A stretch of 64,000 nucleotides of DNA from Paenibacillus aquistagni (GCF_900177815.1 NZ_FXAZ01000004.1:62001-126000); one strand, 5' to 3'; positions 20,795 through 29,456 are shown, counted from the stretch's first letter. Numbers and translations are program-made. The notes: generated by a model from the letters alone, not told the origin.

Positions 20795-22152
20795 AGCCAT
20801 TAGAAAAAGGAATGAATTCAACACATATGTATAAGTCGAAATCTACAATGCACCACGAGCTGTTCATTATCGGTGCAGGTGCTTCAGGCCTTATGGCCGC
20901 CGTGACCGCGCGAGACCGAGGGATCGATGTCGCGATCATTGAAGGCAACGACCGGGTAGGCAAGAAGGTACTTACGACCGGCAATGGTCGCTGTAACATT
21001 ACGAACCAATCCACGGCAAAGGGTACGGACGAAGCGGTCGCACTATCGCATAAATATCACAGCAATCAAATGGAATTTCCGCTGCCTGTGCTGCAGCAAT
21101 TCGGTGTCCGGCAAACCGTCGATTTCTTCAACACACTCGGCCTTCCGTTGATCGCCGTGGAGAATGGCCGGATGTATCCGATGTCGCTGCAGGCTGCATC
21201 TGTATTGGAGGTTTTCCGGATTGCGCTAGAGGATCGGTATGTTCCGATACACTTCAAAACCAAAGTATTGGATGTTACCGTATCGGAGGGAAATCCGCGC
21301 TTCACGATTTTGTGTCAAACGGAGACAGAGGGAGAGGTCATGTATACCAGCGATTATCTCTTTATCTGTACGGGCGGCCTTACCGCACCAAAGACAGGAA
21401 CGGATGGATCTGGTTATACGCTTGCAAAGCGACTGGGACACACAATGATCGATCCTGTACCTGGGATCGTACAATTGAAGCTGCAATATCCGAATCTAAA
21501 GGAGTTGTCCGGCGTCAAATTCGAGGGATTGGGCCATATCATCGTCAACGGTGAAGTTATCCGCAGCGAATATGGGGAGATCCTGTTTACAGACTACGGC
21601 GTCTCCGGCCCACCGATTCTCCAGCTAAGCCGGAAGGCTGCGTATCAGCTCAAAAGAGGAGAAACCGTAACCTTATCGCTTGATTTGATGCCAGACCGCA
21701 CGGAGGAAGAAGTCGTCGATTTTCTGGATACGCATTGGGGGACATTCGGATACCGGACTGTTGCAGCTTCCTTGATCGGCATCTTTAACAAGAAGCTGGT
21801 CCCTATTCTGTTGAAAGAGGCGGGGATCGACCAAGAGCCGAACCTCCTATGTCAGGATTTATCGTGGAAAACGAAGAAAATCTTGTGCCAACTTATAAAG
21901 CGTTGGGAATTTATCGTAGCCGATACCAATGGCTTCACGCATGCACAAACGACGGCCGGCGGCATCGATACAACTGAGTTAAGAGAAGGAACGCTAGAAT
22001 CGAAGCTAGTACCTGGACTTTATTTTGCCGGCGAAGTGATGGATGTGGATGGAGATTGCGGTGGCTATAACCTGCAATGGGCCTGGAGCTCCGGCTATTC
22101 CGCCGCGACGGCACTTGCTGATCAACTTACAGGCATCATGGAAAAAGATTGA
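20791..22152 (+). CDS. BaiN/HI0933-family flavoprotein, copy 2
   Basis: A 453-residue paralogue of the preceding gene, alike along its whole length. It has the same motifs: FIIGAGASGLMAAVTARDRG, VGKKVLTTGNGRCNITN, YLFICTGGLTAPKTGTDG and GLYFAGEVMDVDGDCGGYNLQWAWSSGYSAA. The start at 20791 overlaps the stop of copy 1 (ATGA), so reinitiation is likely; ATG 20812 or 20827 are alternatives, and the family domain itself begins near 20848. The two reading frames clearly diverge at the DNA level, so the duplication is not recent. Both might act together as a heterodimer or on different substrates; the sequence does not say. Confidence 0.9.
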   Translation: MKPLEKGMNSTHMYKSKSTMHHELFIIGAGASGLMAAVTARDRGIDVAIIEGNDRVGKKVLTTGNGRCNITNQSTAKGTDEAVALSHKYHSNQMEFPLPVLQQFGVRQTVDFFNTLGLPLIAVENGRMYPMSLQAASVLEVFRIALEDRYVPIHFKTKVLDVTVSEGNPRFTILCQTETEGEVMYTSDYLFICTGGLTAPKTGTDGSGYTLAKRLGHTMIDPVPGIVQLKLQYPNLKELSGVKFEGLGHIIVNGEVIRSEYGEILFTDYGVSGPPILQLSRKAAYQLKRGETVTLSLDLMPDRTEEEVVDFLDTHWGTFGYRTVAASLIGIFNKKLVPILLKEAGIDQEPNLLCQDLSWKTKKILCQLIKRWEFIVADTNGFTHAQTTAGGIDTTELREGTLESKLVPGLYFAGEVMDVDGDCGGYNLQWAWSSGYSAATALADQLTGIMEKD

Positions 22153-22226
22153 TAGTTGTTCGTTGTTCGCTCCCCGCACGCAGGGAACACACGCCGGTGA
22201 ATTGTGGATTTGCACAGCCAAGGTTT

Positions 22227-22300
22227 GCCTCCACCAAACCATGAAAAAAGACACCTCAGCGGTGTCTTTTTGCGTTTTGTTAAGGCGATATTAGGGAGTT
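22227..22300 (+). repeat. ssrA 3'-end relic 2
   Basis: GCCTCCACCAAA (22227-22238) is identical to the real ssrA 3' end and its first trailing bases. It is followed by the same hairpin core AAAAAGACACC / GGTGTCTTTTT and the same GGCGATATTAGGGAGTT (22284-22300) found after relic 1. A CCCGCACGCAGGGA word upstream (about 22172) resembles the insert of relic 1. The repeat pair brackets the flavoprotein genes. The hairpin may also terminate their transcription. Confidence 0.8.
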
Positions 22301-22336
22301 GATGAGTACATTGATTTATAATGATTTCTATACATT

Positions 22337-22666
22337 TTATTTATGCAGAAGTGTTTTTATTTCTTGTAGTTGATTTTCCGTTATTTGTTGTGATTGATGG
22401 ATGGCATTTAGCCGATCCTCAACTCTTTCTAAACGAAGCTGAGTTTCCTGTTGAATTATTTGGGTATCCTTTTGCGTTTTGTTGTTATCCATTACGACTA
22501 GAATGGTAAGGCCTGCGCTGAAAATCGTTAATCCTCTGGCCAACTGATTTAAATCTAGTTTGTTAAGGGAGAATAAGCAATCTGCAAGTCCTGCTCCTAT
22601 TAATATGCCCCCGATCGTTACAATCCCATTCCATTTCCATTTATCTGGGATAATGGCAATTTTCAT
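22337..22666 (-). CDS. Small membrane protein with coiled-coil tail, unknown
   Basis: I do not recognise this 109-residue protein. Two hydrophobic segments (about residues 13-32 and 43-59) are followed by a polar Gln/Glu-rich heptad-like helix (about 62-107). This is a layout typical of small phage-like or element-borne membrane proteins. The start at 22666 follows AAAGGAG at good spacing on the minus strand, which supports a real gene. It lies between ssrA relic 2 and the MerR gene and is probably part of the same accessory compartment. Confidence 0.65.
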   Translation of the reverse strand: MKIAIIPDKWKWNGIVTIGGILIGAGLADCLFSLNKLDLNQLARGLTIFSAGLTILVVMDNNKTQKDTQIIQQETQLRLERVEDRLNAIHQSQQITENQLQEIKTLLHK

Positions 22667-22734
22667 CTATAGTTCTCCTTTAGCTTATATCATGTAGTGG
22701 AATACGAAAGCTCCTACAAGTGTTAAGAAACCAA

Positions 22735-23481
22735 TCATTCATTTTCTTTATTCAGCAATTGCTCTGCATAGATCATACAACGTTCTGCAAATTCCAGTGA
22801 TTGATCTGTTATAGGATACAGTCCAGTTGTCTCTGACGGCATTTTTCTTACTTCCCAAAACTTATTCATTAACTCTTCATTTCCATCAAATGTATCATTG
22901 GAAACTGCAATCAACTCACAACCAATCTGATAGCCAGCTTCAGATTCAGGTAATATGCTATGCTGCTGACACCATTCAATTCTCCGTAATAGTGAAATAT
23001 ATTGTTGGGTGATTTGGTCACCTTTACCAATACTAGGAAGCGCTTGTTCTAAAAAATTCTTCTCGTCATCTTCAAAATATTCAATCCATTTTTTCGAATT
23101 ATGTTTGGCTGTCTGTACTAAATGTGAGATTCGTTTCCACGATAATTCTCCCTCAAGATCAATCATGTTGATGAGGGAGGTCGTATTGGAGATGCTAGTT
23201 TGGAGCGAAGAAAGTTGTTCTTGAAGATGATTATAGTGGGCTTTTAGTATTTCTCGGTAGGATAGCTTATCCAATAAATTCTGAATTTCTTCGAGTGGAA
23301 GCATGAGAGATTTTAGAAGTGTGATCTTTTCCAAAGTAAACAAGTCTTCTTCGGAATAGCAACGGCGTCCGCTTTCGTCCTTAAAGCTAGGTGTAAGGAG
23401 CCCAATTTGATCATAATAGCGAAGCGTTCTTACAGAAACATTGCTTTGTTTGGATACTTGTCCTGTTGTCCAATGACTCAT
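22735..23481 (-). CDS. MerR-family transcriptional regulator with C-terminal effector domain
   Basis: A 248-residue MerR activator. The N-terminal winged helix reads WTTGQVSKQSNVSVRTLRYYDQIGLLTPSF and ends with RRCYSEEDLFTLEKI. A dimerisation helix follows (about 75-110). The C-terminal half (about 115-248) resembles TipA-type ligand-binding modules, rich in aromatic and acidic residues (WIEYFEDDEKNFLEQALP, RRIEWCQQH). No Cys metal site is evident, so an organic ligand, possibly a cell-wall-acting or peptide compound, is more likely than a metal. It is divergently arranged with the CPBP gene across a classic MerR promoter. Confidence 0.9.
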   Translation of the reverse strand: MSHWTTGQVSKQSNVSVRTLRYYDQIGLLTPSFKDESGRRCYSEEDLFTLEKITLLKSLMLPLEEIQNLLDKLSYREILKAHYNHLQEQLSSLQTSISNTTSLINMIDLEGELSWKRISHLVQTAKHNSKKWIEYFEDDEKNFLEQALPSIGKGDQITQQYISLLRRIEWCQQHSILPESEAGYQIGCELIAVSNDTFDGNEELMNKFWEVRKMPSETTGLYPITDQSLEFAERCMIYAEQLLNKENE

Positions 23482-23503
23482 GATATGCCTCCAAAAAAAA
23501 TGC

Positions 23504-23534
23504 TTGCAGGTGACGTAGCGTCACCCCATATATT
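23504..23534 (+). promoter_or_regulatory. MerR-type promoter with 19-bp spacer and operator dyad
   Basis: TTGCAG (23504-23509) and TATATT (23529-23534) are 19 bases apart. The spacer holds a perfect 7-bp dyad, GGTGACG-TAG-CGTCACC (23509-23525). An over-long spacer with a centred dyad is the hallmark of promoters activated by MerR through DNA untwisting. It drives the CPBP gene starting at 23568 and lies just upstream of the divergent merR gene. Confidence 0.9.
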
Positions 23535-23567
23535 TGAATTATATCACAGAGACAAAGGGGTAAGGGA

Positions 23568-24272
23568 ATGACTGATCACTTAACGCATTGGAAACAAAGG
23601 GATAATTGGATATGGAAAGAGTTTGTAGCTTTGCTGTTGCTAGAGTTTGTATTTGTTATCGGATTTATTAAATTTGTAGTAAAACCCGTATATGCGCAAT
23701 GGCTTGGAGATGAGCTGTATTCAGGAACATTGACAGGGCTTACAATAGCAATAGTATTAATGCTGGGAGTGTATTTCATAGGGCTGCGTCCTAAAAAGCT
23801 TTCTTGGAGTGAAGTGGGTTTAAGATCCTTTCCTGCGAAGGATTGGTGGCGAATTCTGTTATGGACGTTCTTGCTGATTATAGGCAGCACCATCGTAATG
23901 ATCCTTACCAGCTATATCGGCAATACATTTGAAAATTCTAAGACGGAATCAATTCAGCAGAATGTAACGGTCTTCAGTGTATTCATTGCGTTTGCATCAG
24001 CAGTGATCATCTCGCCTATATACGAAGAGATATTCTATCGCGGTTTTATCTATCGCTGGCTGCGAACCCGATTAGGCATTGGTTGGGCAATGTTTTTGAG
24101 TGCGAGTCTTTTTACGATAGTTCATATTCCTACCTATAACGCGATGCCTGCGAATTTTCTTGGGGGGATCGTATTTGCATGGGCGTATGAACGAACAAAT
24201 TCTATTTGGCCTGCAGTATGGGTACATGGCTTAACAAATGGACTATTTTTATTATTGACTCTGGTAATGTAA
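23568..24272 (+). CDS. CPBP-family intramembrane metalloprotease
   Basis: A 234-residue protein with six to seven membrane segments and the Abi/CPBP motifs: EEIFYRGFIYRWLR (motif 1), FTIVHIP (motif 2) and VWVHGLTNG (motif 3). These supply the Glu and His ligands of an intramembrane protease like Rce1. Bacterial members act in bacteriocin self-immunity, surface protein processing or sigma-factor signalling. ATG 23568 follows AAGGGG. Its expression is probably switched by the divergent MerR protein, which suggests a response to an external compound such as an antimicrobial peptide. Confidence 0.9.
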   Translation: MTDHLTHWKQRDNWIWKEFVALLLLEFVFVIGFIKFVVKPVYAQWLGDELYSGTLTGLTIAIVLMLGVYFIGLRPKKLSWSEVGLRSFPAKDWWRILLWTFLLIIGSTIVMILTSYIGNTFENSKTESIQQNVTVFSVFIAFASAVIISPIYEEIFYRGFIYRWLRTRLGIGWAMFLSASLFTIVHIPTYNAMPANFLGGIVFAWAYERTNSIWPAVWVHGLTNGLFLLLTLVM

Positions 24273-24464
24273 CGGGAGAAAGAAAAAGAGTTACCTAATT
24301 CGTAAACAAGCACTTCGAGGCAATGACGACAAATGAGACGGGACTCATCACATGGTTAGTAGAGTTTAGGATTAGAAGAGATGAATTATAAAAGGCATGC
24401 ACCATCGAAATACGAAAGCTGAAACATCCAAAGGGAAAGTATACTTTACAACCCAACAGTGGTT

Positions 24465-24698
24465 TCAAAACTGTGACTACATCCGTAGAAGCCTGTGTGG
24501 CGTTATCTTTGGACAGAGGGCCGCCCGCGCATGAAGCGGAAGAGAAACTTCGAAGAGCCAACACCGCGAACGAGTACGAGCGTAGGTGCCAACCGTAAGG
24601 TAATACTGCGATGAGCAGGCATCGAAGGTTGTGAATCATAACACCGTCCCCCCTCGCTTCCACTACGACACCCCCGGCCGCAATAGGTCGGGGGTGTC
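24465..24698 (+). repeat. ssrA 3'-end relic 3 with structured insert
   Basis: Bases 24465-24519 match tmRNA 18959-19013 at 50 of 55 positions, covering the last helix and the start of the T arm. About 130 bases of insert follow, starting CCCGCGCATGAAGCG and sharing blocks such as CGCGAACGAGTACGAGCGT and CCGTAAGGTA with the insert of relic 1. After this comes CCCTCGCTTCCAC (24651-24663), which differs from the ssrA end at one base. A 13-bp hairpin (24667-24679 with 24686-24698) then lies where the ssrA terminator would be. The region is a decayed tmRNA tail, not a gene. Confidence 0.85.
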
Positions 24699-24712
24699 TA
24701 TGTGTAAGAAAA

Positions 24713-25111
24713 CTATTTTGCATTCTTATCTGGCTGATGAATACCAAAAGTATTTCCCTCAGTGTCGATATAATATCCTTGCCAGGCCATTCCAGGCAGA
24801 GCATACTTGGGCAATGCAAGCTTGCCTCCAAGTTTAAGGATTTTTGTTTCAGTGGAATCGTAGTCTTCCACTCCCATTGTACATGCATAGCCATTCAAAG
24901 CCTGACCGAATTGAGGGGCAGCCCCTTGACGCTGCATCAAGGCTCCGTTAATTCCCATTTCATTTGCATCCCCGGTCACCGCTCCGAAATAGGGCATTCC
25001 AGCATACTCGCTCCAATCCTCAAATGTCCATCCAAATACTTCCCCATAAAATTTCTTAGCACGTTCCATGTCATCGACATGAATTTCGAAATGAACTAGT
25101 CTGCCCATCAT
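24713..25111 (-). CDS. VOC/glyoxalase-fold protein
   Basis: A 132-residue protein of the vicinal oxygen chelate superfamily. It has paired beta-alpha-beta-beta-beta modules: VHFEIHVDDMERAKKFYGEVFGW at the N-terminus and MAWQGYYIDTEGNTFGIHQPD at the C-terminus. It is closest in style to the small PhnB/CarC-like proteins of unknown substrate, which can bind metals or antibiotics or act as epimerases or lyases. It has a clear AGGAGG-like site before the ATG on the minus strand. It stands alone just outside ssrA relic 3. The 323 bases upstream (25112-25434) are AT-rich with no gene visible. Confidence 0.88.
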   Translation of the reverse strand: MMGRLVHFEIHVDDMERAKKFYGEVFGWTFEDWSEYAGMPYFGAVTGDANEMGINGALMQRQGAAPQFGQALNGYACTMGVEDYDSTETKILKLGGKLALPKYALPGMAWQGYYIDTEGNTFGIHQPDKNAK

Positions 25112-25434
25112 TACCTCCTATGTTTTGGCTTTCTCCAATCTTTTATTATGTATGCTTTTTGATTCTCCTTCTTCATTATGATAATTATTTTAAAACTTAT
25201 TCATTTTTATATTAGAGCTGTTACTAAGAAATCTCATAGAGAATCAATAACGTTCCAAGAGACATATAGGTATGAACTTCAATCGTACATATACATACGT
25301 ATTTGATACGAAAGTTATAAATAAGATGGAAACTCACAACTTTAGAAATAGATATAAAGACCTATTTTTTGTCGAATAAGATCGACCGATTAACTTTAAT
25401 AAGGGCTTTTTTATACTAAAGGAGTGGGGCATAC

Positions 25435-27129
25435 ATGAAGATTTCTACCTGGCTTAAAGCGATGAGTGGCGTGTTTGTTTTGTTGACGGTCCTGAACGGA
25501 ATTAGTGTCTACAGCCTTCAAACGAGCGTAGCGCAGGAACGCGCCACCGTAAAAAGGCAAGCAGAATTCAAGCAGTTAGGAATTGATCTAGCCAACTCCT
25601 CGGACTATCTGACTAACGAAGCTAGAGCTTTCGTGCAGTTCGGAGACAAAGTCCATTATGACAACTACTGGAAAGAAGTAAATGAGACCAAAACGAGAGA
25701 TCATGTAGTGGAGAGATTAACTGAATTGGGCGCGCCTAAAGAAGAGCTGGATCTTATATCACAGTCAAAGCAAATTTCAGATGCTCTTGTCAAGACAGAA
25801 CAAGCGGCAATGAAAGCTGTGGAAGAAAAAGACTTTAACAAAGCCCGTGAACTTATGTTTGACAGCAATTACGATGCCATTAAAAAGACCATTACGGAGC
25901 CGCTGCTGCAGTTTCAACAAAAGATGAACACTAGAGCGGAAAGTGAAGCAAATGCAGCAAAGCAAAAAGCAAGCCTGATGCTTACGATCACTGTTCTTTT
26001 GCTTATTATTACTTTCGGGGCATTACTTGCAATATTTATTATTATTTTTGTGAAGCTAAAACCGCTAAAGCTAGTCAATGAAAAAATCGCCGAAATTGCG
26101 CAGAGCGGAGGGGATCTCACTGGGCGACTGGATTATTCCCGCAAGGATGAGATCGGAGAAATCTCCAAATCCTTGAATGCGATGTTGGAGACGCTGCAAT
26201 CCATTATTAAAGATGTCCGTAATGCCTCCTATAGTGTATTGAGCTCGTCGAGCAAATTAATCGAAAATACGAAAGAAATGGCAAGTGCGACAGAGGGAAT
26301 TACGAGACAGGGAGTCAATATTGAGCAAGGGGCCACAACATCTGTACAAAGCACACTTGATGCTTCACAGGCAATCACTGAAATGTCTGCGGGCGTGCAG
26401 CGTGTCGCCGTATCTGCGGAGGATCTTGCACATGTCGCAACGGAGACAGAGAAAGAAGCAGCCAACGGCGTGACCTTTATACAGGAAGTTAGCAGGCAGA
26501 TGGCCCAAATTAGCGATTCTGTAAGTTCAACAGCAGACATCGTATCCAATTTGAAAGATCGCTCTTCTCATATTGAAAAAATTGTTAGCGCCATCACGGA
26601 AATATCGAGTCAAACGAATTTACTTTCGTTAAATGCTTCAATAGAAGCGGCAAGAGCGGGCGAACATGGAAAAGGCTTTTCTGTAGTGGCCAGCGAAATC
26701 CGGAAATTGGCGGAGCATTCTTCTGCGTCAGCGGAGCAAATATCCGAATTGCTCCAAGATATTATGGCAGATTCTCAAGAAACGGAATGCGCGATGCAGC
26801 ATGTGACAGGTGAAGTGTTAACAGGGCAGCAGAAGATGGAAGAAGCAATTGAATCCTTTGAAAACATCTTAGAATCCACTCAGAAAGTGGCTTGGCAAGT
26901 TCAAGAGGTCTCCGCTGTTAGCGAACAAATGGCGGCAGGCTCGGAAGAAATTGCAGCATCCGTGTCCGAGATGGCAACTATAGCTAAAGAATCGCTTACA
27001 GGAGTGAAAGCAGTGAACGATATGACTGCAAAGCAAAGCTCCTTAGTTCAGGAAGTGGCTTCACTTACGGACTTGCTTAGCAAAGATTCTCGAAGCTTGG
27101 AAGCTCTCGTTATGAAGTTTAAGGTGTAA
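25435..27129 (+). CDS. Methyl-accepting chemotaxis protein
   Basis: A 564-residue transmembrane chemoreceptor. The first membrane helix is at about residues 8-28 and the extracytoplasmic helical-bundle sensor covers about 30-180. The second helix is at about 184-210, a HAMP domain follows (about 211-265), and then comes the signalling coiled coil. The hairpin tip reads [40 protein letters not shown]. It would report to CheW/CheA to control flagellar rotation. The ATG at 25435 follows AAGGAG. The ligand is unknown; the sensor is a four-helix-bundle type rather than CACHE. A strong terminator follows, so the gene is monocistronic. Confidence 0.94.
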   Translation: MKISTWLKAMSGVFVLLTVLNGISVYSLQTSVAQERATVKRQAEFKQLGIDLANSSDYLTNEARAFVQFGDKVHYDNYWKEVNETKTRDHVVERLTELGAPKEELDLISQSKQISDALVKTEQAAMKAVEEKDFNKARELMFDSNYDAIKKTITEPLLQFQQKMNTRAESEANAAKQKASLMLTITVLLLIITFGALLAIFIIIFVKLKPLKLVNEKIAEIAQSGGDLTGRLDYSRKDEIGEISKSLNAMLETLQSIIKDVRNASYSVLSSSSKLIENTKEMASATEGITRQGVNIEQGATTSVQSTLDASQAITEMSAGVQRVAVSAEDLAHVATETEKEAANGVTFIQEVSRQMAQISDSVSSTADIVSNLKDRSSHIEKIVSAITEISSQTNLLSLNASIEAARAGEHGKGFSVVASEIRKLAEHSSASAEQISELLQDIMADSQETECAMQHVTGEVLTGQQKMEEAIESFENILESTQKVAWQVQEVSAVSEQMAAGSEEIAASVSEMATIAKESLTGVKAVNDMTAKQSSLVQEVASLTDLLSKDSRSLEALVMKFKV

Positions 27130-27152
27130 AATGAATAGGCACTACTATCAAG

Positions 27153-27176
27153 CCGACCGCATGCGGTCGGTTTTTT
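27153..27176 (+). terminator. Terminator of chemoreceptor gene
   Basis: CCGACCGC (27153-27160) and GCGGTCGG (27163-27170) separated by only AT, then six T residues. Confidence 0.85.
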
Positions 27177-27214
27177 GCATGGGGTTAGAGGTGAGACGGG
27201 TGAGCTGGGGTAGT

Positions 27215-27283
27215 CTTATGGCGGTCGGTTGCAACGAATTTGAGTTCGCCATCTTGGAGATTCCACAGCACCCCGGTAAAAAA
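27215..27283 (-). pseudogene. Fragment resembling DNA polymerase III beta clamp (dnaN)
   Basis: The minus strand encodes FTGVLWNLQDGELKFVATD followed by RHK. This matches the domain-end signature of DnaN (GVL...L.lvATDgHRL), and no other family I know reads like it. Only about 23 codons are clearly similar; the flanking residues are not clamp-like. It is therefore a scrap of a dnaN gene or paralogue, not a functional gene. It lies between the chemoreceptor terminator and the next gene. Confidence 0.6.
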
Positions 27284-27467
27284 ATTGGTGTTGTTTCGTT
27301 TGTTGAAATGGCTTCTATATTTACAAATCTTCTTATTTTGTTTCAGAAGATGGCAGATGAAAAGGAACAGTAATGATAAAATGTACATATATTCACATTA
27401 TGAAGTGGAGTTGTTCCAGTTCATATCATCATGGTTTACCTACATCATACATAAAGGGGCAGAGAAG

Positions 27468-29456
27468 ATGAAAGGCAGAATGATGGTGTTTCTATTGATT
27501 AGCTTTCTCCTTCTATTTGGGGGAACGGCAAGTGCAAGCGAGAGACTGGATCATAGACAGGGAGATTACCTCGTTCATTATCTTGAAGATGGGGATGGCA
27601 CGAAGCAGATATTTTCAATGGAGACAGGCAATCAGCTTACAGCATCCAACACGAAGATCCACGTGTTTATCAATGCGCAGGAATTGGACTCTTCCGACTA
27701 TACAGTTGATTATGATAACCACACCATAATGGTGCATAAGGTACCAGACAGCGGGGCTGAGCTCTCCATGAAGTATGCGATTGCCCCTGCCTTTGAATGG
27801 GAGGAAGGGGTGTCGGGCACCGCCAGCATTGGTCATGCGCTGTCTGCGGGGGACGGCAATTCGCGAACGTTTAAAGTGACGTCCCGTTACACCCTCAACT
27901 CCAGTAAAAATGTCAGCTTGTACATAGATGGCAACAAGCTTCGTGCGTCTGAGTTTAAGTTTGACCATAAGACGCTTACTGTCACCCTTTCCGAGAAGCG
28001 GAAGGCACCAGGCAAGCAGTCGAAGATTTATTTTTACTTCCCTAAGACATCCGTATCTGGAACCGTACAATCGAACGAAGAGACTGATCCGAAGCCGTCA
28101 ACCGGTTCGGATGCAACCCCGACCCCGGAGCCGGACACAGGGGCTGTAGTCGAATTTAACGTGCCAAGCGGCGAGAACTTCCCTGGTACGATTGCGTTAA
28201 CGCCGAATTACACCTTTACGGTGTCCACAACAGCTGAAATGAGAAAGTCGGGTTTTTCTACCTATGTCATCATTAAAAATGCTAGTGGGGAACTGGTAAA
28301 GCGAATCCGTGTTGACGGAGGCCGTTCTTCTACCTATTCACTGCGTAAGCTAGGGCTGCCTGAGGGCGGATACTATTTTTATTTGAAAACGGTGACACAG
28401 TACGGAGGCTATGCTGTCTCGATCCCTCAGTTCTATCCTGTTCGCTATGAGGCGCAGCAGATCGGGGTCTTTATTGAAGGGAAGCAGCAGGAGTACACAC
28501 AGCCACCCGTTAACTGGAAAGGAAATGTGCTCGTTCCGCTTCGGGGCATTTTTGAGGCGCTGGGGGCAACGGTAAAGTGGGAGCCTTCTACGCAAACGAT
28601 AACGGCAACAAGGGGAAGCACAACGGTTGTGTTAACGATTGGTTCGTCCACCGCCTATGTGAATGGTAAGCCAGTCAAGCTGCATGCTCCCGCGCAATTA
28701 ATAAACGGAACAACCATGGTTCCGATTCGATTTATCAGTGAGGCGCTTGGCGGAGTAGTAGCATGGGAAGGAACGTCGAGAACGGTCATTGTGTTTCAAC
28801 ATGAGCCTAAGATCGAGACATCTGCAGAAAGTGAGCGGACACCAAGCAAAGAAGGTTCTGAAGCGTCGGGCTCATCGCCAATCTTGCAGCATATTTCAAA
28901 AGAAATTAATGAGGCCTCCGATATTGTGTTTGTCATTGACGTTACGGGCAGTATGGCTGAGGTCATTGATTATGTGAAGGAAACGATCAGTCATTTCGTG
29001 GATTCGGTTCCAGCTGGCTCTAACTTTGCCATCCTCGCGTACCGCGATATCAACTATAAAGATGCCTATTATCCTGCTATGGAGTTTTTCAATTTTACAA
29101 ATCAAAAGAATGTATTGAAGAGCCAGCTAAGCGGCTTGGTTGCTACTGGAGGCATGGATTGGTATGAATCGGGCTTGGAGGGCATTCAAATGGCGGTTGA
29201 GAAGATGTCGGACAGCAAGAAGGCCAAGCGGATCATTTTCATAACGGATTCACCTGTGCATGAGAAAGGGAGCTCCCCAAGCAAGTCCCGTTATTCGCTA
29301 AAGGAAATAAGCGAAAGTTTAAAATCGAATAAGGTTACACTGGATGCGATCGCTCCGAAAGAAGGACCTGCTTATAAACAAATCATCCAGCTTGTTGAAA
29401 GCAGTAACGGTACCTTATACGATATTAATGAAGCCTCTGTGCTTCATATAAAATAA
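27468..29456 (+). CDS. Secreted copper-amine-oxidase-N stalk protein with a vWA domain
   Basis: A 662-residue exported protein. A Sec signal peptide (about 1-23, cleavage near ASA-SE) leads to two X2-like beta modules (about 30-200) and a Thr/Pro/Glu linker. A beta-sandwich follows (about 225-320). Next are two copper-amine-oxidase N-terminal stalk repeats, VPLRGIFEALGATVKWE and VPIRFISEALGGVVAWE, a common surface module in Paenibacillus. The C-terminus (about 480-650) is a von Willebrand A domain with the MIDAS DVTGSM and a downstream Thr/Asp site. The likely role is metal-dependent adhesion or a wall-associated structural function. The ATG at 27468 follows AAAGGGGC; earlier in-frame codons are not preceded by a binding site or signal. 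Confidence 0.85.
   Translation: MKGRMMVFLLISFLLLFGGTASASERLDHRQGDYLVHYLEDGDGTKQIFSMETGNQLTASNTKIHVFINAQELDSSDYTVDYDNHTIMVHKVPDSGAELSMKYAIAPAFEWEEGVSGTASIGHALSAGDGNSRTFKVTSRYTLNSSKNVSLYIDGNKLRASEFKFDHKTLTVTLSEKRKAPGKQSKIYFYFPKTSVSGTVQSNEETDPKPSTGSDATPTPEPDTGAVVEFNVPSGENFPGTIALTPNYTFTVSTTAEMRKSGFSTYVIIKNASGELVKRIRVDGGRSSTYSLRKLGLPEGGYYFYLKTVTQYGGYAVSIPQFYPVRYEAQQIGVFIEGKQQEYTQPPVNWKGNVLVPLRGIFEALGATVKWEPSTQTITATRGSTTVVLTIGSSTAYVNGKPVKLHAPAQLINGTTMVPIRFISEALGGVVAWEGTSRTVIVFQHEPKIETSAESERTPSKEGSEASGSSPILQHISKEINEASDIVFVIDVTGSMAEVIDYVKETISHFVDSVPAGSNFAILAYRDINYKDAYYPAMEFFNFTNQKNVLKSQLSGLVATGGMDWYESGLEGIQMAVEKMSDSKKAKRIIFITDSPVHEKGSSPSKSRYSLKEISESLKSNKVTLDAIAPKEGPAYKQIIQLVESSNGTLYDINEASVLHIK

Noticed and set aside
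24295..24894. A 199-codon minus-strand frame
   Set aside because: It runs through the ssrA relic and the antisense of the glyoxalase gene; its protein is not family-like.
25112..25434. Possible SigD promoter before the first chemoreceptor
   Set aside because: A CCGATTAA word is present near 25387, but no TAAA lies at the needed distance.
27131..27373. An 80-codon plus-strand frame after the chemoreceptor gene
   Set aside because: It spans a strong terminator and is antisense to the dnaN-like scrap.
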